Of a DNA stretch of 64,000 bases, positions 44,692 to 52,822 are shown in pieces (position 1 is the stretch's first letter; every line of letters starts with the position of its first letter). Source of the stretch: Prevotella sp. UBA2739 (GTDB lineage: Bacteria; Bacteroidota; Bacteroidia; Bacteroidales; Bacteroidaceae); NCBI GenBank assembly GCA_002353525.1, contig DEJV01000002.1, positions 24,750 to 88,749 of the forward strand. The letters are read 5' to 3'. A model generated the notes under the pieces. That model was not told the origin of the DNA, made no database searches, and saw nothing but the letters and a program-made list of their open reading frames with translations. Position numbers and translations under genes: made by a program.

Positions 44692-47124
44692 ATGAGACAA
44701 CAATTCATTACATGCTTGCTGGCATTACTGATGGCTGCAGGTGCAACAACGGCTGCTGCCGGTGAGACGATGAATCCGTTGGCCGACGAGGCTGCGGTGG
44801 TGACGTCCGGTCGGGCCCGGTTCACGGTGCTGACCGACAGGATGATTCGTATTCAGTATAGTGCCACTGGCAAGTTTGAAGACCGTGCCACCTTTGCGGT
44901 GGTGAACAGGCGTCTTCCAGTGCCGCAATACACCAAGCGCGAAGACGAAACCTATCTTTACATCGAGACCCAGGCATTGACGCTTCGTTACCGGAAGGGT
45001 GCGTCCATTGCTGCCAACCTGAAGTCGCCCAACAACTTGAGTATCACCCTGCAACTCAACGGCAGAGACGTGATATGGTATCCTGGTAAGGAAGATGCGC
45101 TCAACCTGAAAGGCACCAAACGCACACTCGACACCGCCAGTGGCGACAATCAACGCCCCGATCTGGAAGACGGCATCATCTCGCGTGGCGGATGGGCTCT
45201 CATCGACGAATCGCCCAAGACAAAACGGGGTGACGGCTCAACCACATTTGCGTTCGACGGACAGGTTGACGGCATCGACTGGCTGGCAGAGCCTGTTGAC
45301 GCCAACGCCCTTGACTGGTACTTCATGGGCTACGGTCACGACTATAAAGGAGCCATAGCCGACTATATCCGCATTGCCGGGCGCCAGCCCATGCCTCCTC
45401 TTTACGCTTTGGGCTATTGGTATAGCAAGTATCAGCGCTACTCGCAGCAAGACTTTATCAACCTCACCAACGAAATCAAGGGCAACGACATCCCCATCGA
45501 TGTGATGATCATGGACATGGACTGGCACCTCGACGGATGGACGGGATGGACGTGGAACAAGAGCCTGATTCCCAATCCCGAGGGACTCATCCGCTGGATG
45601 CACAACCAGGGGCTGAAGGTAAGTCTCAACCTGCATCCTGCCGACGGTGTGGCAAGGCACGAGGACCATTACAGCGAGATTAGTGCCGACATGGGCATTA
45701 GTGGTGGTGAGCGCGTGCCATGGAAACTGGAAGATGCCACCTTCTACCGCTCCATGTTCAAGCACATCATCCGCGAGCGAGAGGAGCAGGGTGTCGACTT
45801 CTGGTGGATTGACTGGCAGCAGAACCTTACCAGCAACTTCACCGAGGGACTGTCGGAGACCTTCTGGTGCAATCATGTGTTCTTCAACGATATGCGCATC
45901 AACCGCAAAGACCGGCGCCCCCTGATTTTCCATCGCTGGGGAGGACTGGGCAGCCACCGTTATCCCATAGGTTTTTCTGGCGATACCTATGCCACTTACG
46001 GCTCGCTGGCCTTCCAGCCTTACTTTACGGCAACAGCCTCGAATGTGTGCTTTGGTTACTGGGGACACGACCTGGGAGGCCACATGCAGATAGCACCCTC
46101 CGATCCCGAACTCATGTTGCGGTGGTTGCAGTTCGGTGTTTTCTCACCTATCTTCCGCACCCATGGCGCCAACCAGGATGGCAACGAGCGCAGAATATGG
46201 AAATACGACAATTTCAGTCAGATGCTGCAGTGCGTAGACCTGCGCTACCAGCTCATGCCTTACATCTATACCGCCGCACGTCAGGCCTACGACACGGGTG
46301 TGAGCATCTGCCGCCCTCTCTACTATGAGTGGCCCGAAGAGAACGAGGCCTACCGACAGGAAGGCGAATACATGTTTGGCGACCACATCCTGGTGTCGCC
46401 CGTGGTCACCGCCAGCGACGCCGACGGGCTTACGTTCCACAAGACGTGGCTGCCTCAGGGCCAGTGGTACGACGTGTGCCGCAACCGCATGCTCGACGGC
46501 GGTCAGACCATCAGCGACCTCTACGCTGCCGACGAGATACCCTACTTCATCAAGGCGGGCAGCATCGTGGTGTGCAACCCCAAAATGGCCAACCTGAAGA
46601 CAGCCCCCAGCCAGATGGTATTAAAAGTGGTGCCAGGCCAGCAAGGCGAGACCACGCTATACGAGGATGAGGGCGACACACAAGACTATCAGGACGGAGC
46701 CTATACCACTACGCACATCAGCCAGCAGCGCACCGCCGGAGGCCTGCTACTCACCATCGCCCCGCGGCAAGGCAGCTACAACGGCATGCCGGCAGAACGG
46801 GCCTACGAGGTGGAGGTGCTGATGACAACCCAACCCGAGGCACTGACGCTGAACGGTGAGCCGTTCACAGACTGGAGCTACGATGCCGATACCAAGACGC
46901 TGACGCTGCATATCGCCTCGACTCCCTGCGACCAGCAACTGCAGGTGAACATCGACGGTTCGTCGACAGGTATAGCCGCAGCCAGCACTCAGAAGCTAGT
47001 GGCCGAGCGCTATTACGACCTGCAAGGCTGCGAGCACCCACAGCGTCCGCGTGGCACCTACATCGTCCGAAGGTGGTGGAGCGACGGAAGCACGAGCTCT
47101 CAGAAGTTTCTAGTTGATAACTGA
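44692..47124 (+). CDS. secreted GH31-family alpha-glycosidase
   Basis: 810 residues. The signal peptide (MRQQFITCLLALLMAAGATTAAA) is followed by an N-terminal beta-sandwich and the GH31 (alpha/beta)8 barrel: PPLYALGYWYSKYQRYSQQD, VMIMDMDWH. FWWIDWQQN (about 373) carries the nucleophile Asp and GFSGDTYATYGS (about 429) the acid/base Asp. The GH31 subfamily, and so the sugar removed, cannot be fixed by eye; IDWQQ differs from the WxDMNE of classical alpha-glucosidases. A short C-terminal tail (YYDLQGCEHPQ...RGTYIVR) resembles type IX secretion tails. The last codons (FLVDN) and stop lie in a repeat. Confidence 0.85.
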   Translation: MRQQFITCLLALLMAAGATTAAAGETMNPLADEAAVVTSGRARFTVLTDRMIRIQYSATGKFEDRATFAVVNRRLPVPQYTKREDETYLYIETQALTLRYRKGASIAANLKSPNNLSITLQLNGRDVIWYPGKEDALNLKGTKRTLDTASGDNQRPDLEDGIISRGGWALIDESPKTKRGDGSTTFAFDGQVDGIDWLAEPVDANALDWYFMGYGHDYKGAIADYIRIAGRQPMPPLYALGYWYSKYQRYSQQDFINLTNEIKGNDIPIDVMIMDMDWHLDGWTGWTWNKSLIPNPEGLIRWMHNQGLKVSLNLHPADGVARHEDHYSEISADMGISGGERVPWKLEDATFYRSMFKHIIREREEQGVDFWWIDWQQNLTSNFTEGLSETFWCNHVFFNDMRINRKDRRPLIFHRWGGLGSHRYPIGFSGDTYATYGSLAFQPYFTATASNVCFGYWGHDLGGHMQIAPSDPELMLRWLQFGVFSPIFRTHGANQDGNERRIWKYDNFSQMLQCVDLRYQLMPYIYTAARQAYDTGVSICRPLYYEWPEENEAYRQEGEYMFGDHILVSPVVTASDADGLTFHKTWLPQGQWYDVCRNRMLDGGQTISDLYAADEIPYFIKAGSIVVCNPKMANLKTAPSQMVLKVVPGQQGETTLYEDEGDTQDYQDGAYTTTHISQQRTAGGLLLTIAPRQGSYNGMPAERAYEVEVLMTTQPEALTLNGEPFTDWSYDADTKTLTLHIASTPCDQQLQVNIDGSSTGIAAASTQKLVAERYYDLQGCEHPQRPRGTYIVRRWWSDGSTSSQKFLVDN

Positions 47125-47279
47125 TAGGTGATAGTTGAGAGGCGTTGCTAGTTGAGAACTGATAGTTGATAGTTGAGAGGTATGATTACTCTTATGGCTC
47201 AAACGCTAGCTCGAAAGCTAATCATACCTATCAGTTCTCAGTTCTCAGTTAGAAACGCTTCTTATTTCTCTCACCTCTA
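47105..47279. repeat. type I modular repeat
   Basis: Left arm TTGATAACTGATAGGTGATAG and AGTTGAGAACTGATAG; core 47181-47227 (TATGATTACTCTTATGGCTC...AAGCTAATCATA); right arm CTATCAGTTCTCAGTTCTCAG. The core interior is the exact reverse complement of the copy at 2993-3033. It begins inside the GH31 gene and ends just before the next gene. Confidence 0.85.
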
Positions 47280-47293
47280 AAATTGAATAACCA

Positions 47294-48211
47294 ATGAATA
47301 AACTGATCAATATCCTGCTGGTGGTGGCCACGCTGTTGCCGGCAACGGCCAAAAGCCAAAGTTTTGAACGCCTGTGGGCCACCGGCACAGCCGTGCCACA
47401 AGGCACCGTGGAGCTGACCCGCCGCCCCGACGGACTGTTCCGTTTTGCCGGAGCCCTGAATGCGGGTGAGCTGAAAATCATGACTACCGAGACCGTGGTG
47501 AAGGGCACCACGCAGTACCTGAAACCCTACTATGTCGATTCCTATCTCATCAACAACGGGCTGCGCTACACCGTCACCTCCGACGAGAGCCAGCCAGGCT
47601 GGGTGGTGTCGTTTCAAGAAGACACCTACCGGTTCCTCGTCGACCCCGTTCGCCGCACAGTCAGCGGAGAGCTCATGCTGCCCTGGAACGAGCTGTTGCT
47701 GGCAGGCAGCGCCTTCCCCGGTGGTTCCGACAACGTGGAGTGGAACCGTAATGCCATGCAGCCCTTTCAGCGCGACCACGACAATCCCTACGTGTTCACA
47801 TGGACAGGCGAGCTGGGCATATACGACGATGTGGTGGAACCCGGCCGTTTTAAGCTGGAGGGCCAGATGACGTGGGGACCGCGCGAGCTGCATCCCTTTG
47901 TGCAAGACGAGGACATTCTCGCCGCCGGGCCATTGCGGCAGGGAGGAGACGATACCAAATGGCACGTGTTCACCCCTGGCACCTATCGCATCACCGTCAA
48001 CCTGTTCTTCGAGACCATCCATGCCGAGCTGCTCACTCCTGCCCATGGCGTTGCGCCAACCGGCATCGCCACCATTGCCGACGACCAGGCTGCAGCTGCC
48101 GCCATCTACAATCTCAACGGAGTGCGCCAGCCTCAGTTGCGCCGGGGCATCAACCTTGTCAGAACCCGTGACGGAAAAGTAAAGAAAGTGTTGTTTCTAG
48201 GTGAAAACTGA
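47294..48211 (+). CDS. secreted SusE/SusF-like protein
   Basis: 305 residues. Signal peptide, then two similar beta-sandwich domains (about 22-135 and 136-250). Each has a GxxxxG...W pattern like the starch-binding-module domains of SusE/SusF (AVPQGTVELTRRPDGLFRFAG; GGSDNVEWNRNAMQPFQRDH). No lipobox Cys is present, unlike classical SusE/F. A C-terminal tail (AAIYNLNGVRQPQLRRGINL) resembles secretion-sorting tails. It probably binds a glycan at the surface. The last residues (FLGEN) and TGA lie at the edge of a repeat. Confidence 0.6.
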   Translation: MNKLINILLVVATLLPATAKSQSFERLWATGTAVPQGTVELTRRPDGLFRFAGALNAGELKIMTTETVVKGTTQYLKPYYVDSYLINNGLRYTVTSDESQPGWVVSFQEDTYRFLVDPVRRTVSGELMLPWNELLLAGSAFPGGSDNVEWNRNAMQPFQRDHDNPYVFTWTGELGIYDDVVEPGRFKLEGQMTWGPRELHPFVQDEDILAAGPLRQGGDDTKWHVFTPGTYRITVNLFFETIHAELLTPAHGVAPTGIATIADDQAAAAAIYNLNGVRQPQLRRGINLVRTRDGKVKKVLFLGEN

Positions 48212-48400
48212 GAACTGAGAGTTGAGAGGTGTGATTACTCTCAAGGCAGAGACTCCAGCTCGAAAGGTAATCATACCTCTCAGTTCACACCTCTCAGTTC
48301 ACACCTAGAAACAATTGATAATTCTTGAGGATACGAAAGCTTTCAATGGGAGCATATCTCTTGCTTCTTGCTTCTTACTATCTTGTTTCTTTCTGAACTC
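48201..48400. repeat. type I modular repeat followed by short arm-like tandems
   Basis: Left arm GTGAAAACTGAGAACTGAG; core about 48231-48275 (GTGATTACTCTCAAGGCAGA...AAAGGTAATCAT); right arm CTCTCAGTTCACACCTCTCAG. A TTGATAATTC piece and GCTTCTTGCTTCTTACTATC (arm-like) follow, up to about 20 bp before the next ATG. Confidence 0.8.
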
Positions 48401-48420
48401 CTAAAAAAACATATCGAATC

Positions 48421-49698
48421 ATGAAAACAATTATCACCACACTCATGCTGGCTTTCATCCTCGTTGCCGATGCACTAGCGCAACAAGGCAGCGGGGTATA
48501 CGTGGGAGGGCATATCCGCCGCGCGCGTCCAGCCACCATCACCACGCTGAAGAACTCTGGATTCACCTATGTCATTCTTTTTAACGTGACGGTAGAGGCC
48601 GACGGCACGCTGACCACCGATGGCGAGACCATCTGTAAAGACGGAGCCTACGTGTTCGACCAGACACAGCCTCATTACGTCGACGACGTGAAGGCACTGA
48701 AGGCGTGGCCCACCAGCATCCAGCGCATCGAGATTTGTATTGGCGGGTGGGGCAACGAGTCGTACACCCACATCCGCGACCTCGTTCAGCGCGACGGTAC
48801 CGGCGAGCACACCATTCTCTATCGCAATTTTAAGGCACTGAAGACTGTGCTTCCAGAGATTGATGCCGTGAATAACGACGACGAGCACTGCTACGATGTC
48901 ACCACGGCCGCCGCCTTTCATGCAATGATGCACCGCCTGGGATATCTTACCACCGTGGCTCCCTACACCAACAAGACCTTTTGGACCGATTTCGTCGCCA
49001 CGCTCCACCGGCAGCAGCCAGGCAGTTGCGACCGGGTGCTCGTCCAGTGCTACGACGGCGGAGCCAACAACCGTCCTGCCGACTGGCAACTAGGCGATGC
49101 CTCGCTGCATGCCGGCCGCACCAACTATCAGTCGGACCTGTCCACCTCCATAGCCCAGATGCAACAGTGGCACGACGAGGCAGGTGTCGTCGGCGGGTTC
49201 GTGTGGGTGTACAACGATGAGACATGGAACCTTAACCAGTGGGCAGCAGCCATCAACAGAGTGTTCCAGCCACACGCGACCAGCGACGGCGTCGTTACTC
49301 TCTACAGCGAAAACAACTATGGCGGCTATGCCGTAGCCTTACCCTGCGGCAGCTACGCCACCGGCGAGCTGGCCTTGTGGGGCATTGCCGACAAAGACAT
49401 AGCCTCGTTCAGACTGCAGACGGGTTACCGCCTGACGGGTTATGCCGACAGCGACCTCACCGGTGCCAGCCACGAGTGGACCGATAGCCAGCTGCCGCGC
49501 ATGTCGGCGTGGGCCAACCGCATCTCGTCGCTGAAGATAGAGAAAATCCCCACCGACGGACTGCCGTCGGTAGAGGCAGACTCGCCCGGGGTACCCGTCT
49601 ATTTCGACCTACAGGGGCGTCGTCTGCATGAGCGTCCTGTCAGCGGATGGTATCTGGAAAAGCTAAACGCCACGGTGCGCAAACACATCAGCCAATAG
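48421..49698 (+). CDS. secreted GH18-like (endoglycosidase-type) protein with beta/gamma-crystallin domain
   Basis: 425 residues with a signal peptide. Residues of about 25-280 fit a GH18 (alpha/beta)8 barrel: YVGGHIRR, RIEICIGGWGNES (the SxGG strand) and EIDAVNNDDEHCYD (about 155), aligned with the DGVDFDDEY motif of EndoH-type enzymes. The DDE end with the catalytic Glu is kept, while the upstream Asp is Asn. VGGFVWVYNDE is the last barrel strand. Residues of about 292-380 form a beta/gamma-crystallin domain (VTLYSENNYGGYAVALPCGSY). A short tail (YFDLQGRRLHE) resembles secretion tails. It may cut N-glycans; activity is uncertain because of the motif change. Confidence 0.65.
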   Translation: MKTIITTLMLAFILVADALAQQGSGVYVGGHIRRARPATITTLKNSGFTYVILFNVTVEADGTLTTDGETICKDGAYVFDQTQPHYVDDVKALKAWPTSIQRIEICIGGWGNESYTHIRDLVQRDGTGEHTILYRNFKALKTVLPEIDAVNNDDEHCYDVTTAAAFHAMMHRLGYLTTVAPYTNKTFWTDFVATLHRQQPGSCDRVLVQCYDGGANNRPADWQLGDASLHAGRTNYQSDLSTSIAQMQQWHDEAGVVGGFVWVYNDETWNLNQWAAAINRVFQPHATSDGVVTLYSENNYGGYAVALPCGSYATGELALWGIADKDIASFRLQTGYRLTGYADSDLTGASHEWTDSQLPRMSAWANRISSLKIEKIPTDGLPSVEADSPGVPVYFDLQGRRLHERPVSGWYLEKLNATVRKHISQ

Positions 49699-49714
49699 TA
49701 AAACACAAATAGAT

Positions 49715-52700
49715 ATGATGAAAAAACTCCCATTCATCCTCCTTTTCGCAGGCTTTCTCTGCATGCATGCCGTTTCTGCACCCGTAACACCACAGCAGGC
49801 ACGTATGCGTGCTGCAGAATTCATGTCTGCCAGAGGATTTAATATTTCTGATAAGTCGCCATTAAAAGCGCGTCGGGTCAGAAGCGTAGAAACAAGTAAG
49901 GACGATAACAGTAGCATAGGCAATGCGGATTTGAGCAGTTACTATGTGTTCCATGAATCGACGGGTCAGGGCTATGTGATTATCTCTGGTGATGATCGCA
50001 CAGAATCAGTGCTTGGTTATTCTACTCATGGGCGCTTCGACGAAGATCACCTCCCCGAAGGACTGCAGTGGTTGTTACAGATGTATGCTGGTCAGATAGA
50101 GAAACTTAGTCAAGATAATCATGGAGAATTGAGCTCTCCCCAACGTGTAAAACCCGTTCGTCGGCCCATTGCTCCATTGTTGGCTACCTTGTGGAATCAA
50201 GACAATCCTTACAATTTGCTCTGTCCACGCTATTATAAGGAAGACGGAACGCAAGGTGACCGTAGTGCTACGGGGTGTGTAGCTACTGCCATAGCCCAAG
50301 TGATGGCCTATTACCGCTATCCTGCTCAAACGATACGTTTAATCCCCGGTTATTCGCAGAATTATGAAACAGACCAAGGTGAGAAACGTGTGCAACTACG
50401 CAACATCACCTCTGGTTCAGTCATCGACTGGGCCAATATGCTCGACGAATATCATGGAGGTGAGACCGAGGCCCAGCAACAGGCTGTGGCGCAGTTGATG
50501 TATTGGGTGGGAATTGGTTGTAAAATGGGCTACGGACCCTCTTCTGCAGCAGGCTTCCCTGAAGGTGTGAATGCGCTCATCAACTATTTCGGATACGATG
50601 ACGGCACTCATATTGAGAGTCGGGGCAACTATAGTGCAGAAGGTTGGCACAATCTGCTTTATAATGAAATAGCCGATAGTCATCCTGTCGCCTTTGCCGG
50701 TACTAACTCTGGAGGGGCACATGCCTTTGTGCTCGACGGCTATGATATCGACGGACTCTTTCATGTCAATTGGGGATGGGGAGGGATGGACAACGGCTAT
50801 TTCCGTCTTGATGTGCTCGCGCCCGACGATAATAGCGGTATTGGTGCCAGTGCTACTCCTGATGCTTATAATATGGGGCAAGATGCCATTATTGGCATGC
50901 GATTGCCCGACGATGTGACAGCACCTGCAACAGCCTACCGTCTGACGGTGAACGATTGGGAAATACGCAATGGCAACACATTTTTTGCCAACTACGTCAA
51001 CTGGTCGGGTGTTACTGCTGATTGGAACATGGGTATAGGATATGTTGGAGACAACGGCGAAATGGTCATCGTGGGTAGTTACCAGACGCAGCAGTTGAGT
51101 CCTAATACCTATGTGGGCAGGGAGTTTGTTGTCAGGGGCTTGAGCGCAGGTACCTATCATTTGGTGCCAGTTAGTAAGCGTGCTTCTGACAGGGTGTGGC
51201 AAACACATGTGAACCCTGATATAACTTATATCCTAGCAGAAGTAGATGCAGACGGTAATGTCAAACTCTCAAAACATCCTATAGAAAACATTACAATGAC
51301 GCAGATGAGTTTCCCGGGTAACCATAAATTGGGTGAACGACAGCTGGTTGAGGCCACATTTAGTAATCAGGGAGATGAGTATTTGCGTGAGATACATCTG
51401 TTGGCCAGTCGGACAGATAGCAAGGGTAAGGCCATTTGCCGCACGAATGTGGGCATTGCGGTTGGTGGTGAAACGACGGCCCGATTCAGTTTTACGCCGG
51501 ATGCTACAGGAACGTGGAACGTGTGGTTAGCTACCGATAGTGAAGGGCGCAATGTGATAGGACAAGGCTCCGTCGTTATTACAGAAGAGGGAGTTGCCGC
51601 CACCCATAGCCTTCGTTATGTATCTCACTCTATGAATAACCGTTCAAATAATGTTGTTTATGGCAACAAGATGCAAGGAAAGGTGACGATTCTCAATCAG
51701 CACAGTGAGGCATTCGACGGGAAAGTACGCCTGTGGCTGTTTAAGTTGGCAGATAATGGTTATTACTATGGTGCATCCAGCATTTATGTTCCTATGCATA
51801 TCGATCCAAACAAAACGGCTCAGACAAGTTTCTTTTTCGATCAACTAGAGCTTGGTGCCACCTATGCCATGAGTATTCTCTACGAGGGTGGAGGAGATAT
51901 TACCGATGGCGGATTGAGGGAATTGGGACGCACACAGGCAGGCATCCTGTATTGGCAGCAGAATGCGACGATGAGCGGTATGGCGCCAGCCAGTGTGATA
52001 AGGACTCCCAGCGCCGCAGTGGCTATAGATATGAGCAGCATGTCTATAGCCATCGGCTCGGTGGTGCCCAACGAGAATCCCAACACACTCTATATACTGT
52101 CTGAGGGATCCACATGCCCAGAAGGTTTGGAAAATGCCAACGTCATTATAGGAAAGCATAGCGAGCATATTACGTTGTCAGATTCCTACGGTTATTTTTC
52201 GCCTCTGTCATTCTCGGCTGCCAGTGCCACCTATACACGTACACCGACTGCTGATTGTTGGGAAACTATTGCGTTGCCTTTTGGCGTGAGCGAGTTACCT
52301 GAGAATGTTGAATTACAAGAATTTACACAGGTAGACGATAATGGTAACGTTGTGTTTTCCCCAGTGCAGCAGATGCAGGGTAATGTGCCTTACCTGATGA
52401 GAAGCGTATCAGGCTCTGAGTTGGAGTTTAAAGCCAAGGACACGCGTTTCCTTCCGTCTATCAACTTCCCAATGGTCGTCGGTACGGATGAGCATCGTTT
52501 TTGTGGTACCACCATTCGGAAGCGGATGAGTAACATCTTCGTACTGAATGAAGAAGCTACGGCTTTCCTGCCTACAACCTCGCAGGCACAAGTAGATCCG
52601 TTCAGGGCCTATTTCACAGCGCCATCTTCCGTCGGTAGCATTCCTACTCCCCAGTCGGCTACAGCTATCGGTCATCACTTGCAGAGCGATGAAAGCCCTT

Positions 52701-52804
52701 TGCAACAGACCATCATTTACGATTTGCAAGGGCGGCGTGTTACATGGTCCCCAATTCCAGGCATCTACATTCGCAATGGGAAAAAGATAATCATCAAAAA
52801 CTAA
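49715..52804 (+). CDS. C10-family (streptopain-like) secreted cysteine peptidase, multidomain
   Basis: 1029 residues. Signal peptide; an N-terminal pro-domain of Spi/inhibitor type (about 25-140, SSYYVFHESTGQGYVIISGD). The C10 catalytic domain follows: Cys188 in ATGCVATAIAQVMAYY, His336 in GGAHAFVLDGYD, and HVNWGWGG. Beta-sandwich domains run from about 400 to 950, and a type IX-like tail (YDLQGRRVTWSPIPGIYI) ends the protein. Such enzymes degrade host or dietary proteins outside the cell. It lies 16 bp after the GH18-like gene and 18 bp before the mannosidase gene, so it is probably cotranscribed. A second ATG one codon later is equally possible. Confidence 0.9.
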   Translation: MMKKLPFILLFAGFLCMHAVSAPVTPQQARMRAAEFMSARGFNISDKSPLKARRVRSVETSKDDNSSIGNADLSSYYVFHESTGQGYVIISGDDRTESVLGYSTHGRFDEDHLPEGLQWLLQMYAGQIEKLSQDNHGELSSPQRVKPVRRPIAPLLATLWNQDNPYNLLCPRYYKEDGTQGDRSATGCVATAIAQVMAYYRYPAQTIRLIPGYSQNYETDQGEKRVQLRNITSGSVIDWANMLDEYHGGETEAQQQAVAQLMYWVGIGCKMGYGPSSAAGFPEGVNALINYFGYDDGTHIESRGNYSAEGWHNLLYNEIADSHPVAFAGTNSGGAHAFVLDGYDIDGLFHVNWGWGGMDNGYFRLDVLAPDDNSGIGASATPDAYNMGQDAIIGMRLPDDVTAPATAYRLTVNDWEIRNGNTFFANYVNWSGVTADWNMGIGYVGDNGEMVIVGSYQTQQLSPNTYVGREFVVRGLSAGTYHLVPVSKRASDRVWQTHVNPDITYILAEVDADGNVKLSKHPIENITMTQMSFPGNHKLGERQLVEATFSNQGDEYLREIHLLASRTDSKGKAICRTNVGIAVGGETTARFSFTPDATGTWNVWLATDSEGRNVIGQGSVVITEEGVAATHSLRYVSHSMNNRSNNVVYGNKMQGKVTILNQHSEAFDGKVRLWLFKLADNGYYYGASSIYVPMHIDPNKTAQTSFFFDQLELGATYAMSILYEGGGDITDGGLRELGRTQAGILYWQQNATMSGMAPASVIRTPSAAVAIDMSSMSIAIGSVVPNENPNTLYILSEGSTCPEGLENANVIIGKHSEHITLSDSYGYFSPLSFSAASATYTRTPTADCWETIALPFGVSELPENVELQEFTQVDDNGNVVFSPVQQMQGNVPYLMRSVSGSELEFKAKDTRFLPSINFPMVVGTDEHRFCGTTIRKRMSNIFVLNEEATAFLPTTSQAQVDPFRAYFTAPSSVGSIPTPQSATAIGHHLQSDESPLQQTIIYDLQGRRVTWSPIPGIYIRNGKKIIIKN

Positions 52805-52822
52805 CAGATTGGAGATAAAAAG

